DNA of 13,034 nt from Roseiarcus sp963755075. GTDB taxonomy: Bacteria; Pseudomonadota; Alphaproteobacteria; Rhizobiales; Beijerinckiaceae. The stretch is taken from NCBI GenBank assembly GCA_963755075.1, contig CAVWKL010000094.1, forward strand, positions 1 to 13,034, written 5' to 3'. Below are positions 1-7,039 of the stretch, one piece after another; position 1 is the stretch's first letter; each line of letters starts with the position of its first letter. The notes under the pieces are model-generated. The model was not told where the DNA came from. It made no database searches and was given only the letters and a program-made list of their open reading frames with translations. A program made the translations under genes and the position numbers.

Positions 1-692
1 CAGGGCGCATCGTCTCGACGGCCGTCGTGATCGCGATCGGCGTCAACGGCGACGGCCGGCGCGAGGTGCTGGGCCTGGATATCTGCGCTTGCGAAGCCGA
101 GACGTTCTGGAGCGACTTCCTGCGCAAACTGGCGCGGCGCGGATTGCGCGGGGTCAAGCTCGTCATCTCGGACGCCCATGAAGGCCTCAAAGCCGCCGCC
201 GCCAAGGTGCTGGGCGCGACGTGGCAGCGCTGCCGCGTCCACTTCATGCGCAATGCTTTGGCGCACGCCAACAAGAACGGTCGGCGCGTCGTCTCGGCTT
301 TCATCGCCACCGCCTTCGCCCAGGAGACGCCGGCGGCCGCCCGCAAGCAATGGCGCCATGTCGCCGATCAGCTGCGCGCCAGCCTGCCAAAGCTCGCCGT
401 CCTGCTCGACGAAGCCGAAGTCGACGTCCTGGCCTTCATGGACTTTCCCAAGGAGCACTGGACCAAAATCTGCTCGACCAACCCAATCGAGCGGCCCAAT
501 GGCGAGATCAAGCGCCGAACCAATGTCGTCGGCATCTTCCCCAACGACGACGCCATCATCCGCCTCGTCGGAGCCATCCTGATGGAGCAAAACGACGAAT
601 GGGCCGTCCAACGAGCCCGCTACATGACGCTGGAAACCATCGCACCGATCAGCGATAATCCTATCGTCATCCTGTCCGCCGTGGCCGGATGA
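1..692 (+). CDS. IS256-family (Mutator-type) transposase, 3' part, cut by the window edge
   Basis: DDE transposase of an IS256-family insertion sequence. The frame is open to the left edge: codons upstream of the GTG at 27 read GRIVSTAVV, which runs straight into the conserved core, so the gene starts outside the window. Counting from the GTG at 27, the second catalytic Asp is D49 in VISDAHEGLKAA, the C-x2-H signature is C69/H72 (RCRVH), and the catalytic Glu is E155 in STNPIERPNGEIKRR, followed by the family's VVGIFPN. The first Asp lies off the window. The C-terminus looks complete, ending just before the probable terminal inverted repeat at about 729-756. I see no frameshift in the visible part, so the element may be intact to the left. 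Confidence 0.93.
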   Translation, partial: GRIVSTAVVIAIGVNGDGRREVLGLDICACEAETFWSDFLRKLARRGLRGVKLVISDAHEGLKAAAAKVLGATWQRCRVHFMRNALAHANKNGRRVVSAFIATAFAQETPAAARKQWRHVADQLRASLPKLAVLLDEAEVDVLAFMDFPKEHWTKICSTNPIERPNGEIKRRTNVVGIFPNDDAIIRLVGAILMEQNDEWAVQRARYMTLETIAPISDNPIVILSAVAG

Positions 693-728
693 CCAACCCG
701 GCCAAGCCGGAAAACGGCGATGCTCAAC

Positions 729-756
729 GAGCTACACCACGCCCGGGGACACGATC
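729..756. repeat. Probable right terminal inverted repeat of the IS256-family element
   Basis: About 37 bp after the transposase stop lies GAGCTACACCACGCCC, then GGGGACACGATC. This is the form I remember for IS256-family ends in alphaproteobacteria (outer end GATCGTGTCC... read inward on the minus strand). The left end is outside the window, so pairing and the target-site duplication cannot be checked here. The exact boundary is uncertain by a few bases. Confidence 0.5.
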
Positions 757-783
757 GATTTTCGCTTGCAACGTCCGGAGGTC

Positions 784-801
784 GAGCGCGCATGCGCGCT
801 C
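784..801. repeat. Perfect 18-bp GC-rich palindrome
   Basis: GAGCGCGCATGCGCGCTC is its own reverse complement. It sits between the probable IS end and the stop codon of the slipin gene, which is transcribed toward it. It could fold at the 3' end of the slipin transcript, but no T-run follows on the minus strand, so it is not a classical intrinsic terminator. Confidence 0.4.
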
Positions 802-846
802 CCGCGCATGGGTTCTCGCGCAAGCCGGCGGGCTCGCAACAGGACT

Positions 847-1674
847 TCAATGGTCCCGCGGGCTCTCGACAGCGGGCTGGGCGGACCCGTTGGGGCGCGC
901 CGTCGAACGGTCCGCCTTCTCAAACAGGTCGAGGAACGGCTTGATGATGTCGATCGGCATGGGGAAGACGACCGTCGAATTCTGTTCGGCGCCGATTTCG
1001 GCCAAGGTCTGGAGATAGCGCAGCTGCATGGCCGCCGGGATGCTGCCGAGGATCTTGGCCGCGTCGACGAGCGTCTGCGAGGCCTGGAACTCGGCCTCGG
1101 CATGGATAACCTTGGCGCGCCGATCGCGCTCCGCCTCGGCCTGTTTGGCGATCGCCCGAACCATGTTGTCGGTGAGTTCGACGGTCCGGATCTCGACATT
1201 GCTGACCTTGATCCCCCAGGTCTCCGTCTGCGCGTCGAGAATGCCTTGGACGTCGACGCTCAGCTTCTTGCGTTCGGACAGCATCTCGTCGAGCTCGTGC
1301 TGGCCGAGCACCGCGCGCAGGGTCGTTTGCGCCAGCATGTTCGTCGCCGGACGATAGTGCTCCACTTTGATGATCGCCCGTTCGGGATTGACGACGTTGA
1401 AATAGAGCACGGCGTCGACCTTCATCGAGACGTTGTCGCGCGAGATCACGTCCTGGCTGGGTATCTCGATGACCTGGATGCGAAGGTCCACCCGCACCAT
1501 TTCCTGAATGAACGGCATCAAGAGCACCAGGCCCGGGCCCTTGACTCTCTCAAATCGTCCGAGCGTAAACACCACGGCCCGCTCGTATTCGCGCAGGATG
1601 CGCACCGAGGCCGCCAGGCACGCGACGACGACGAAGAAGGCGAGGGGAATGAGATAGGCTGCATAGGTCATCAT
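847..1674 (-). CDS. Slipin / stomatin-like SPFH (band 7) membrane protein
   Basis: Integral membrane scaffold of the stomatin/slipin group. Members oligomerise in membrane microdomains and are often encoded beside an NfeD-type partner. With the start at 1674 (MMTYAAYLIPL) the protein has 275 residues, close to the usual slipin length. The frame stays open up to 1788, but the extra 38 residues (MDLMSPLRG...) look non-coding, so I chose the MM start. Order: one N-terminal hydrophobic helix (about residues 3-24); the band 7 core with REYERAVVFTLGRF, GPGLVLLMPFI, the RIQVIEIPSQDVISRDNVS strand and VDAVLYFNV; a helical stretch rich in A/E/R (AIAKQAEAERDRRAKVIHAEAE); then a conserved PMPIDIIKPF tail. 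No nfeD is visible; the downstream side is occupied by the end of an IS element. No strong ribosome-binding site is seen. Confidence 0.9.
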   Translation of the reverse strand: MMTYAAYLIPLAFFVVVACLAASVRILREYERAVVFTLGRFERVKGPGLVLLMPFIQEMVRVDLRIQVIEIPSQDVISRDNVSMKVDAVLYFNVVNPERAIIKVEHYRPATNMLAQTTLRAVLGQHELDEMLSERKKLSVDVQGILDAQTETWGIKVSNVEIRTVELTDNMVRAIAKQAEAERDRRAKVIHAEAEFQASQTLVDAAKILGSIPAAMQLRYLQTLAEIGAEQNSTVVFPMPIDIIKPFLDLFEKADRSTARPNGSAQPAVESPRDH

Positions 1675-1788
1675 CGGTCGGAGTCTTTCCCTAGGTCTTG
1701 CCGCGCCGAGCTCCGAGGTTCCCTCGGATTCGTGCGGGGCGGACGCCGCACGCTCGGTCGCTCCGCGCAGAGGCGACATTAGGTCCAT

Positions 1789-2205
1789 GACGACGCGCGG
1801 GAGCAGCCTCGGAGTCTACGCATTGCCCCGCGTGACGCAGGCGGCCGCATGGTCCGCAAATTGACGCGCGCTCGCCCGATCGCGTCGATTTCGCCGGCCA
1901 GATCGGATCGCAATAGGTAGTTTCCGAGCTCGCGCCCGGCGCGAGGCGGCAATCGTTCGAGACGGTTGCGGCGCTCTGCGCGGCGCAGGCTTTCTGTCCC
2001 TCGGCCTGACTGGCGCTCGCGTCTGCGCGGTCGCAGAGTCCCATAATGCGCGACCGCCATTTTCTTCGCGCCTTTCCCACGTTCTTGAGGGCGTCCGGGC
2101 CGAGGCCGCGTGCGTAGATTCCGACTCTCGCCGAACATGTCCCGCAATGCGCGGTTGTCGTGGTCGCGGCTATCCCTGCCGAGGACTCAACGCTCGAGAA
2201 TCCGA
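1789..2205. other. 417-bp stretch with no gene I can support
   Basis: Two overlapping minus-strand reading frames cross this region. One starts at an ATG near 2060 (MAVAHYGTL...) and is arginine-rich. The other is cysteine-containing (MGLCDRADASASQAEGQ...) and has slightly more natural composition. Neither shows a recognisable domain or a signal peptide. The Cys-containing frame also runs on into the region upstream of the slipin start. It may be decayed coding DNA. Confidence 0.35.
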
Positions 2206-2433
2206 ATGTCGACGGTTTATTGTGTGTTTGCGGCAAATAGCATAGGCGCTCCGGAGATCAAGGCTTCCCGCGCGACAATGGACGAAGCGCTCAAAGCGGC
2301 TGAGTTCGAGCTCATCTGCGGAGCTGATTTGGTCTGGATTGTCGATGAAGACGGCAACCTGATTTTGCCCGCCGATCAGCTGAGAGCCCGTCTCGCTCGA
2401 GCGGCCGGCGCGCCGCAAGGTTTCGCCAGCTGA
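2206..2433 (+). CDS. Small conserved-looking hypothetical protein (75 aa)
   Basis: Starts MSTVYCVFAANSIGAPEI and ends APQGFAS. Composition is balanced and protein-like: a short beta-rich N-terminus (VYCVFAA), an acidic/alanine helix (TMDEALKAAEFELICGA), a strand (DLVWIVDEDGNLI) and a second helix (DQLRARLARAAG). This resembles small uncharacterised proteins common in Rhizobiales, but I cannot name a family. The ATG at 2206 was chosen because the in-frame sequence upstream, from 2110, is arginine/serine-rich and looks non-coding. The ribosome-binding site is weak. No export signal or membrane segment. Confidence 0.6.
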   Translation: MSTVYCVFAANSIGAPEIKASRATMDEALKAAEFELICGADLVWIVDEDGNLILPADQLRARLARAAGAPQGFAS

Positions 2434-2748
2434 TCGGATCGCCGCCGCCGTGTAGGCCTGGGCCACATCCTCCGGGGGTAGCGTCCGCGCCGCGCGCCGC
2501 CCGCCCGACCTCGGCGAAGATCCCCGCCACTTCCGTGGGCGCTAGCGAATGCGTGACCGCCGCGTCGGTTCGGCGCCTTGCGCATGGCGTTCGAACTGCC
2601 CTATCAGTTCGTCAATTGCGACATCTTCCGCCGCCACATCGTGGGCGGCCCCGGCGGCTTCGCCGGCGCGATGGCGCTGTCGATCGGGCGCTGGGCGAGG
2701 GCCTGGTTCCGTTGGGCCGGATCCGAGAGTTGAAGGAACGCCTGGCCA
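2434..2748. other. Gene-poor 315-bp stretch before the GT2 gene
   Basis: No intact gene. It contains the short fragment described at 2584-2730. Just before the GT2 start there is an AAGGAA at about 2732-2737, which may act as a distant ribosome-binding site. No hairpin plus T-run is seen. Confidence 0.4.
2584..2730 (+). pseudogene. Possible remnant of a VWA/DUF1194-type gene
   Basis: A short open frame from ATG 2584 reads MAFELPYQFVNCDIFRRHIV, then GGPGGFAGAMALSIGRWARAW, and closes at a stop shortly before the GT2 gene. It is bounded upstream by a stop at 2554. The pattern (aromatic/C-D..RR-H-I/V-GGPG-F) recalls the C-terminal signature of DUF1194 proteins (roughly YY..CVIGGPGAF followed by an A-R-K-rich helix). 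It has no ribosome-binding site and is far shorter than that family, so I read it as a leftover fragment. The family match is from memory. Confidence 0.25.
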
Positions 2749-3675
2749 ATGGGCCGTCCCGAGATCACGATCGCCGTTTGCACCTACAATCGATGCCAGG
2801 CGCTTGAACGTTGCCTCGGCGCACTGGCTGGACAGAGGTGCGCCACGACGCGCTTTGAAGTGTTGGTGGTCGACAACGCGAGCACCGACGACACGCCGGC
2901 CGTCGCCCGCCGGTTCGAACAGCAATCCCCGATGTTCAAATATGCCCAGGAGCCGGTTCAGGGTCTGGCGCGGGCGCGCAATCGAGCCTTGTCGCAGTGC
3001 CAAAGCGAAATCCTGGGCTTCACGGACGACGACGCCATCCCGAGCCCCGACTGGGTCGCCTCGATTCTGGAGACGTTTCACAGCCTGCCGGAGTCCTACG
3101 CCGCGATCGGCGGCGAGATCGAGCCGATTTGGGAGCACGAGCGCCCACAATGGCTCGACGACGAATTGCTTCGGGTCCTGAGCGCACGCCTGGGATGGGA
3201 CACGCGCGAAAGGGAACTCAAGTCCGACGAATGGATCTGTGAGGTCAACTGCGCCTACCGGACCAAGACGCTGAGCCGCTACGGCGGCTTCCCGGAAACT
3301 TTGGGAAGAAAGGGCGATCTGCTGCTTTCCGGCGAGAACTACGTCAACGACCATATGCGGCGGGACGGCTATCGATTCTACTTCAACCCCGCCGTGCTCG
3401 TTCGCCATTGCATTCCCAAGGCGCGAACGACCCAGACGTGGTTCAAGCGGCGCTATCTCTGGCAAGGCATGACCGGCGCGGCCTGCGCCGCCTTCGATCG
3501 CTCGCTCGGCCGCACCCCCCGCTACCGGGGCTCGCTGCTGCTGCCGGGATGCGCCGACGACTGGCGCCTCTTGATCGAGGACGACCTCTCGGCGCCGGAA
3601 TTTCAGCACGCCCTCTCAATGCTGTCGTCGATCGGCTACCTCCTCGCGCTGAAGAACATCGTCAGCGGAAGATGA
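2749..3675 (+). CDS. Family 2 glycosyltransferase (GT-A fold), 308 aa
   Basis: Cytoplasmic sugar transferase using a nucleotide-sugar donor; the sugar and acceptor cannot be told. GT-A signatures appear in order: ITIAVCTYNR near the N-terminus (residues 6-15); VLVVDNASTDDT (38-49), which binds the nucleotide; GLARARNRAL (72-81); the metal-binding DDD at 93-95 in LGFTDDDAIPSPDW; a GG/EIEP region; and the late acceptor/base region SGENYVNDHMRRDGYRFYF followed by P-A-V-L-V-R-H. No membrane helix is evident, though the last 30 residues are moderately hydrophobic. It is the first of a run of sugar-transfer genes (with 4077-4895 and 4932-6134), suggesting a polysaccharide or glycan locus. The start is the first ATG with a good GT2 N-terminus. 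Confidence 0.92.
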   Translation: MGRPEITIAVCTYNRCQALERCLGALAGQRCATTRFEVLVVDNASTDDTPAVARRFEQQSPMFKYAQEPVQGLARARNRALSQCQSEILGFTDDDAIPSPDWVASILETFHSLPESYAAIGGEIEPIWEHERPQWLDDELLRVLSARLGWDTRERELKSDEWICEVNCAYRTKTLSRYGGFPETLGRKGDLLLSGENYVNDHMRRDGYRFYFNPAVLVRHCIPKARTTQTWFKRRYLWQGMTGAACAAFDRSLGRTPRYRGSLLLPGCADDWRLLIEDDLSAPEFQHALSMLSSIGYLLALKNIVSGR

Positions 3676-3795
3676 CATGCGCGCGGAGACGCGGCCCATG
3701 ATCGGAAATATCAGGCTGGCCTCCGCGTGTTCGCGACCGGCGAATTGCGATACGACCCTCGCATGATCACGCAACAACTCTTGAAGGAGAGCGCC

Positions 3796-4080
3796 TTGTC
3801 AGAGCAGAGATCGATCTTTTGCCGCATCGACGAGAACGGCGGCATCAGTTTGTTTGGCCTGGATCGGAAGTTCTTCTTGGCGGAAGCCCGACCGGAGGCG
3901 CCAGGCGACGTCGGCCACGTCAGCGTTGGGGAGCCGACCGCCGCCGCCATGTCTCTGCCGTCGCCCTGCGCTCTGCCCCCGCGCGTCGCGGGGGCGCTGG
4001 CGAAGGCGTGGCGGCGTCCCTGGAAGCGCGCCTACATGACGGTCTGCCTGCGCCTGATCGGCGTCACGCTTCGAGAGTGA
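3796..4080 (+). CDS. Hypothetical 94-aa protein, translationally coupled to the next gene
   Basis: I do not recognise the family. The TTG start at 3796 is chosen because AAGGAGA (3784-3790) sits five bases upstream, an excellent ribosome-binding site. Earlier in-frame starts at GTG 3727 and ATG 3763 lack one. The N-terminal third (SEQRSIFCRIDENGGISLFG, then LDRKFFL) looks like a beta-rich small domain. The middle is A/P-rich, and the end is basic with a helical YMTVCLRLIGVTL segment. Its TGA overlaps the next gene's start as GTGA, so the two are probably co-translated and may act together. A 9-bp perfect GC stem (3975-3995) lies inside the frame. Confidence 0.6.
   Translation: MSEQRSIFCRIDENGGISLFGLDRKFFLAEARPEAPGDVGHVSVGEPTAAAMSLPSPCALPPRVAGALAKAWRRPWKRAYMTVCLRLIGVTLRE
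3975..3995. repeat. Strong GC hairpin inside the 94-aa gene
   Basis: GCCCCCGCG, loop CGT, CGCGGGGGC: a perfect 9-bp stem with a 3-nt loop. It is not followed by a T-run, so it is probably not a terminator. It could pause translation or transcription just before the coupled gene, or simply reflect base composition. Confidence 0.4.
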
Positions 4081-4895
4081 GCCAAGGACATTCTCATCCG
4101 ACCCTGCCTCTTGCGGAGCCTCGCTTGAAACGAATCGTCCTGTTTCGATTCCACGGTTCGCTGGACATCTGCGCCAATCGGCTCGAACTCTTGCATCGCC
4201 TCAATCGCGACGCCAGCATCATCGGCCTCTGGGGCGGCGACCGCTCCGGGCTGCGGGAAGCCCGGCAGGCGCTGGCCTCCTGCTTCGAATACATCTGGGA
4301 GATTCCGGTGAAGTCTCCCCTATGGAAGTGGCAACACGCCGACCTTTCGCTTTTGATGTGGTACCGCCACGAAGGCCGACGGATTGCTTTCGACATGCTC
4401 CACTTGGTGGAATGGGATCTGCTGCTCCTTGCGAGCCTGGACAGGATCTATGGAGAAACGGGCCGGAGCGGCGTCGCCCTGACGGGACTGACCCCCCTGG
4501 AGCGCATCCAGCACGACTGGTACTGGACTTCGGTGGAACCCTACGCCACGCAATGGCGTCAACTCCGGGACCACGTCCGCGAGCGCTATGGCTGGCAGGG
4601 CCCTTACTTCGCGTGCCAGGGGCCGGCCAGCGCTTTCTCCAAGGATTTCCTCGAACGTTGCTCCCAGGAGGAGATTCCCGAACTGGTGCACGAGGAACTC
4701 AGAGTCCCCCTTTATGCCCAAGCGCTGGGGTTCAAGGCGGTGGGCCTCCCTCATATCTACAAGGAGATCAAGAACCCCAGGGAGATGAAATTCTTCAATT
4801 GCGAGAAGCGGCCCATCGAGGAACGCACGATCCGCTGGGAGTTGCTCAAGCCATGGGGGAGGAGGGTGTTCCATCCGTACCGGAAGCCCTGGTGA
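4077..4895 (+). CDS. Putative glycosyltransferase-like protein (272 aa), family not recognised
   Basis: Soluble 272-residue protein. I chose GTG 4077 because it overlaps the previous stop as GTGA, the classical coupling geometry; a TTG at 4125 (LKRIVLFRF) is the alternative. The body begins with a strand, KRIVLFRFHGSLDICANRLELL. It then has IIGLWGG, a central LHLVEWDLLLL (residues 108-118) whose acidic E-W-D could stand in for a GT-A DxD, and a late QGPASAFSKDF...PELVHEELRVPLYAQALGF region (about 181-219) like an acceptor/base region with acidic residues. Such layouts occur in uncharacterised sugar-transferase-like proteins near polysaccharide loci. The neighbouring GT2 and GT4 genes fit. The catalytic assignment is inference. 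Confidence 0.65.
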   Translation: MSQGHSHPTLPLAEPRLKRIVLFRFHGSLDICANRLELLHRLNRDASIIGLWGGDRSGLREARQALASCFEYIWEIPVKSPLWKWQHADLSLLMWYRHEGRRIAFDMLHLVEWDLLLLASLDRIYGETGRSGVALTGLTPLERIQHDWYWTSVEPYATQWRQLRDHVRERYGWQGPYFACQGPASAFSKDFLERCSQEEIPELVHEELRVPLYAQALGFKAVGLPHIYKEIKNPREMKFFNCEKRPIEERTIRWELLKPWGRRVFHPYRKPW

Positions 4896-4930
4896 ACCTT
4901 CCTTTGTTCGCCGGCGAGAACGAAGTGGAT

Positions 4931-4958
4931 TTCAAAACGCTGGCCGTCGTCTTTTGAA
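4931..4958. repeat. Weak inverted repeat between convergent genes
   Basis: TTCAAAA (4931-4937) and TTTTGAA (4952-4958) form a 7-bp A/T stem around a 14-nt loop, overlapping the stop of the GT4 gene. It could help end transcription in either direction, but the stem is AT-only and weak. Confidence 0.25.
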
Positions 4959-6134
4959 GCGTTCGATGGCGTTGCCGTAAGCGTCCAAAGTTCTTTGTCG
5001 AATTGTATTTATATCGAAATTTCTTCGCACCGAATCAAGTGCTTCCTGAGTTAAATCTTGTCTCAGTTGTTTGTTCCGCAGCAGTTCCATGAGGCCCTCG
5101 GCGAGAGCGGACGGATCGCCAGGCGGCGTCAACAAACCCGACTTTCTATCCTCGATGATATCGAGGAGACCTCCGACCTTTGTGGCCAATATCGCACACC
5201 CGCAAGCCATCGCCTCGAATGCAACTGTCGCTCCAGGTTCATAAAGGGATGGTATAACGCAGACGGTCGATCGTTGGTAATATCGAACAAGTTCTTTAGT
5301 CGATAGAGAGCCAAGATATACAATATTTTTTAAGCCGTGTGTTTTTATTAGATGTTGCGACCATGTTTGCCGGCAATTACCATGGAGATGATCGACTCCT
5401 GCAAAATAAAACCTTGCCTCGGGCATTCGCTTCAAAACGATGGAAATCGCCTGTTCGAGCGTCTCCATTCCCTTGAGTTTCTCGAGTCGTCCTGCAAAAA
5501 GAATGGAGTCATCGTCTCGGGGAGCGTCGGTCGGGTGAAAAATATTTAAATTGACGGCAATCGGTATGATCTGAATCTCTTTGTTTTGGATCTCCCATGC
5601 CTGTCGAACAAACTTCGCGTAGGAATTCGATACCACCGTAACAAGGTCTGCACCCAAAATGTGGCGTCTCTGAAAAAACCACTTAATATAATTGTTTGAC
5701 CATTTCTTTAAGACGCCATTGTCGAAATCGACTTTGAACCCTGGGTAACCATGCAGTCTTACGCAAACTGGGACTTGCCGTATCGGCAAATATGCCAGGG
5801 CGTCCATTCCCCAATCGGTTGCCTCGACGATGTCGATATTATGATCTTTGACAATTGTTGGCAAAATATTCTTTACGGAGCGCCCATAGCGCCACACAGA
5901 AACCGGAAAGAAATCTTGCGATCGCCGGAATAAACTAAATATATCACTCTGAAGGTCAAAGCGATGTACTGTTATCCTGTTGCCAAATGATTGGAAATCC
6001 CACTGACCTTTCCCGGTCAAAGAAACAATATGGACATGGTGCCCCAATTCAGCCAGGGCCATTGACATATGATAGACATAACTCTCTGTTCCCGCCTGGG
6101 CGCTGAAGGATCGAATCAAATAACAGATATTCAT
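4932..6134 (-). CDS. Family 4 glycosyltransferase (GT-B fold), 400 aa
   Basis: Retaining GT-B glycosyltransferase that moves a sugar from a nucleotide donor to a growing glycan. Start at ATG 6134 (MNICYLIRSFSAQAGTESYV), preceded by an AGAAAGAAGAA purine tract; the 28 codons further upstream look non-coding. N-terminal acceptor domain with GGTE-like AGTESYVYHMSMALAELGH; R126LHGYPG; linker VSNSYAKF (168-175); then the donor domain with FAGRLEKLKG (213-222), the E-x7-E pair E299/E307 in YEPGATVAFEAMACG, and the downstream GGLLDII...SGLLTPPGDP. The gene is noticeably AT-richer than its neighbours, with A/T-ending codons and more Lys/Asn/Ile, so it was probably acquired from another source. It converges on the 272-aa gene with a 36-bp gap. 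Confidence 0.93.
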   Translation of the reverse strand: MNICYLIRSFSAQAGTESYVYHMSMALAELGHHVHIVSLTGKGQWDFQSFGNRITVHRFDLQSDIFSLFRRSQDFFPVSVWRYGRSVKNILPTIVKDHNIDIVEATDWGMDALAYLPIRQVPVCVRLHGYPGFKVDFDNGVLKKWSNNYIKWFFQRRHILGADLVTVVSNSYAKFVRQAWEIQNKEIQIIPIAVNLNIFHPTDAPRDDDSILFAGRLEKLKGMETLEQAISIVLKRMPEARFYFAGVDHLHGNCRQTWSQHLIKTHGLKNIVYLGSLSTKELVRYYQRSTVCVIPSLYEPGATVAFEAMACGCAILATKVGGLLDIIEDRKSGLLTPPGDPSALAEGLMELLRNKQLRQDLTQEALDSVRRNFDINTIRQRTLDAYGNAIERFKRRRPAF

Positions 6135-6477
6135 TTCTTCTTTCTGTAGCGGCCTCGATGTTGGCGCCGTCCGAAATGAGGCGGGAAACCGGCGTGGCGC
6201 GACCTCCGGAAACGTCAAGCTACCGCCTCAGGCCGCAAAATCAATCGGCATTCCCAGGGCTTTGCGGCGAGCCGCGGCCGGCCACCGACCTTGCGCATGT
6301 CGATTGGACCGGATGCAAGCCGCGCCCGGAACGACATCGCGGCCGCGTCGGCCGAAGGCGGAACCCTCTGCGTCGTGATTCGCCCCTTGAATTCCCTGGT
6401 GCAAAGGCTCGCTTGCCAATTGTCGAGGCTGCAACTAACACCTTCCGCCGGTCGAGGCGCGCGTCAGGGGCATGAAA
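6135..6477. other. Intergenic region between divergent GT4 and pqqD-like genes
   Basis: About 340 bp with no convincing gene in any frame. It must hold the start signals for both divergent genes. The only promoter-like pair I see is the one listed at 6413-6441. Confidence 0.5.
6413..6441 (+). promoter_or_regulatory. Possible sigma70-type promoter of the pqqD-like gene
   Basis: TTGCCA (6413-6418), a 17-base spacer, then TAACAC (6436-6441), 36 bases before the preferred start. The -35 has five of six consensus bases and the -10 only three, so this is suggestive only. Confidence 0.28.
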
Positions 6478-6792
6478 ATGGGCGGCGCGGGGGAGCGGGC
6501 TTTCGAATTCGATGATGTCTTCGTCGCCTGCGAAGGACCGGAGATCACCCCCACGCCCGGCGGCTGCGTCATCTATGACGCGGCCCGCGAAAAGGTCCAT
6601 TGTCTCAACCCGACCGCCGTGGTGGTTTACGAGTTGTGCGACGGCGCGAGATCGTTGGGCGCGATCTGCGCCTTCCTCGCCCAGGCCTACGGCCTGGACC
6701 GGCAGCCGGTCGAGGCGACGCGCGATTGCCTGAAGACGCTGATCGCCGAGGGGTTGGTGCGCCCGTGCGCCAAGTCGTCCGCCGAACCCTGA
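6478..6792 (+). CDS. PqqD-like small protein (HPr-rel-A system type), copy 1
   Basis: A roughly 104-aa PqqD-family protein. These fold as a winged helix that, in RiPP pathways, binds the precursor peptide (RRE). This branch is known to me as the PqqD relative found with HprK-related kinases. Core motifs: FEFDDVFVACEG, VIYDAAREKVHCLNPTA (PqqD-like strand pair and N-P-T-A), VVYELCDGARS, and the C-terminal helix ATRDCLKTLIAEGLVRP. Start at ATG 6478 because AGGGG (6466-6470) is 7 bases away; ATG 6472 is too close. It is strongly similar along its length to the copy at 12371-12685. Its end overlaps the kinase stump start by 28 bp, exactly as in the intact pair, indicating common origin. Confidence 0.85.
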   Translation: MGGAGERAFEFDDVFVACEGPEITPTPGGCVIYDAAREKVHCLNPTAVVVYELCDGARSLGAICAFLAQAYGLDRQPVEATRDCLKTLIAEGLVRPCAKSSAEP

Positions 6793-6905
6793 GGCGCGAA
6801 CGCCAGCTGGTTTGCCCCGACGCCATCGTCGCCGCCCGCGCCGCGCGGCCGCAGGCCCAACCCCTCATCGCGCAAGGGGTGGCGGGCTCCGCGACAGCGC
6901 TGTGA
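6765..6905 (+). pseudogene. Truncated HprK-related kinase (5' stump)
   Basis: From GTG 6765, overlapping the pqqD-like gene by 28 bp, the frame reads VRQVVRRTLRRERQLVCP, matching the intact kinase start VPEVVCRTLRREHRLVCP at 12398. After LVCP the similarity stops, and the frame ends at TGA 6905 after 46 codons. There is no Walker A motif or any of the nucleotide-binding domain. The break lies before the probable IS-end repeats (6963-7039), so insertion or deletion linked to a mobile element is a reasonable cause. The short product is unlikely to be a kinase. Confidence 0.75.
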
Positions 6906-6962
6906 AGTCGCGCGTAGCCCGTCGTTGCGCACTCCCACCCAACCCAAACGAGCCCCCCAAAA

Positions 6963-7039
6963 GGGGACATTCTCATGTTGCTCAAAGAGGGGACGTTCTC
7001 ATGTTGCGTTGACGCAGTTTCGATTGTTCCGTTGACACA
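6963..7039. repeat. Tandem 19-bp repeats plus 9-bp repeats: probable orphan IS21-type end
   Basis: GGGGACATTCTCATGTTGC (6963-6981) and a second copy at 6989-7007 differing at one base are followed by GTTGACGCA (7008-7016) and GTTGACACA (7031-7039). Repeated short binding sites plus a terminal TGTCAAC (on the minus strand) are typical of IS21-family ends as I remember them. No istA/istB gene is in the window, so it would be a solo end left by deletion. The family call is uncertain. Confidence 0.45.

Noticed and set aside
766..1782. 338-aa plus-strand open frame
   Set aside because: Antisense of the slipin gene; His/Arg/Asp-rich composition and no motif.
1691..2236. 181-aa minus-strand frame with several cysteines upstream of the slipin gene
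   Set aside because: Composition is somewhat protein-like, but there is no ribosome-binding site, no signal peptide and no recognised family, and it overlaps a second equally long frame. Kept only as an unassigned stretch.
2542..3609. 355-aa minus-strand open frame
   Set aside because: Antisense of the GT2 gene, whose GT-A motifs are unambiguous.
6158..6475. 105-aa plus-strand frame before the pqqD-like gene
   Set aside because: Begins in the antisense of the GT4 5' region, has no ribosome-binding site and no domain, and its composition is typical of non-coding GC-rich DNA.
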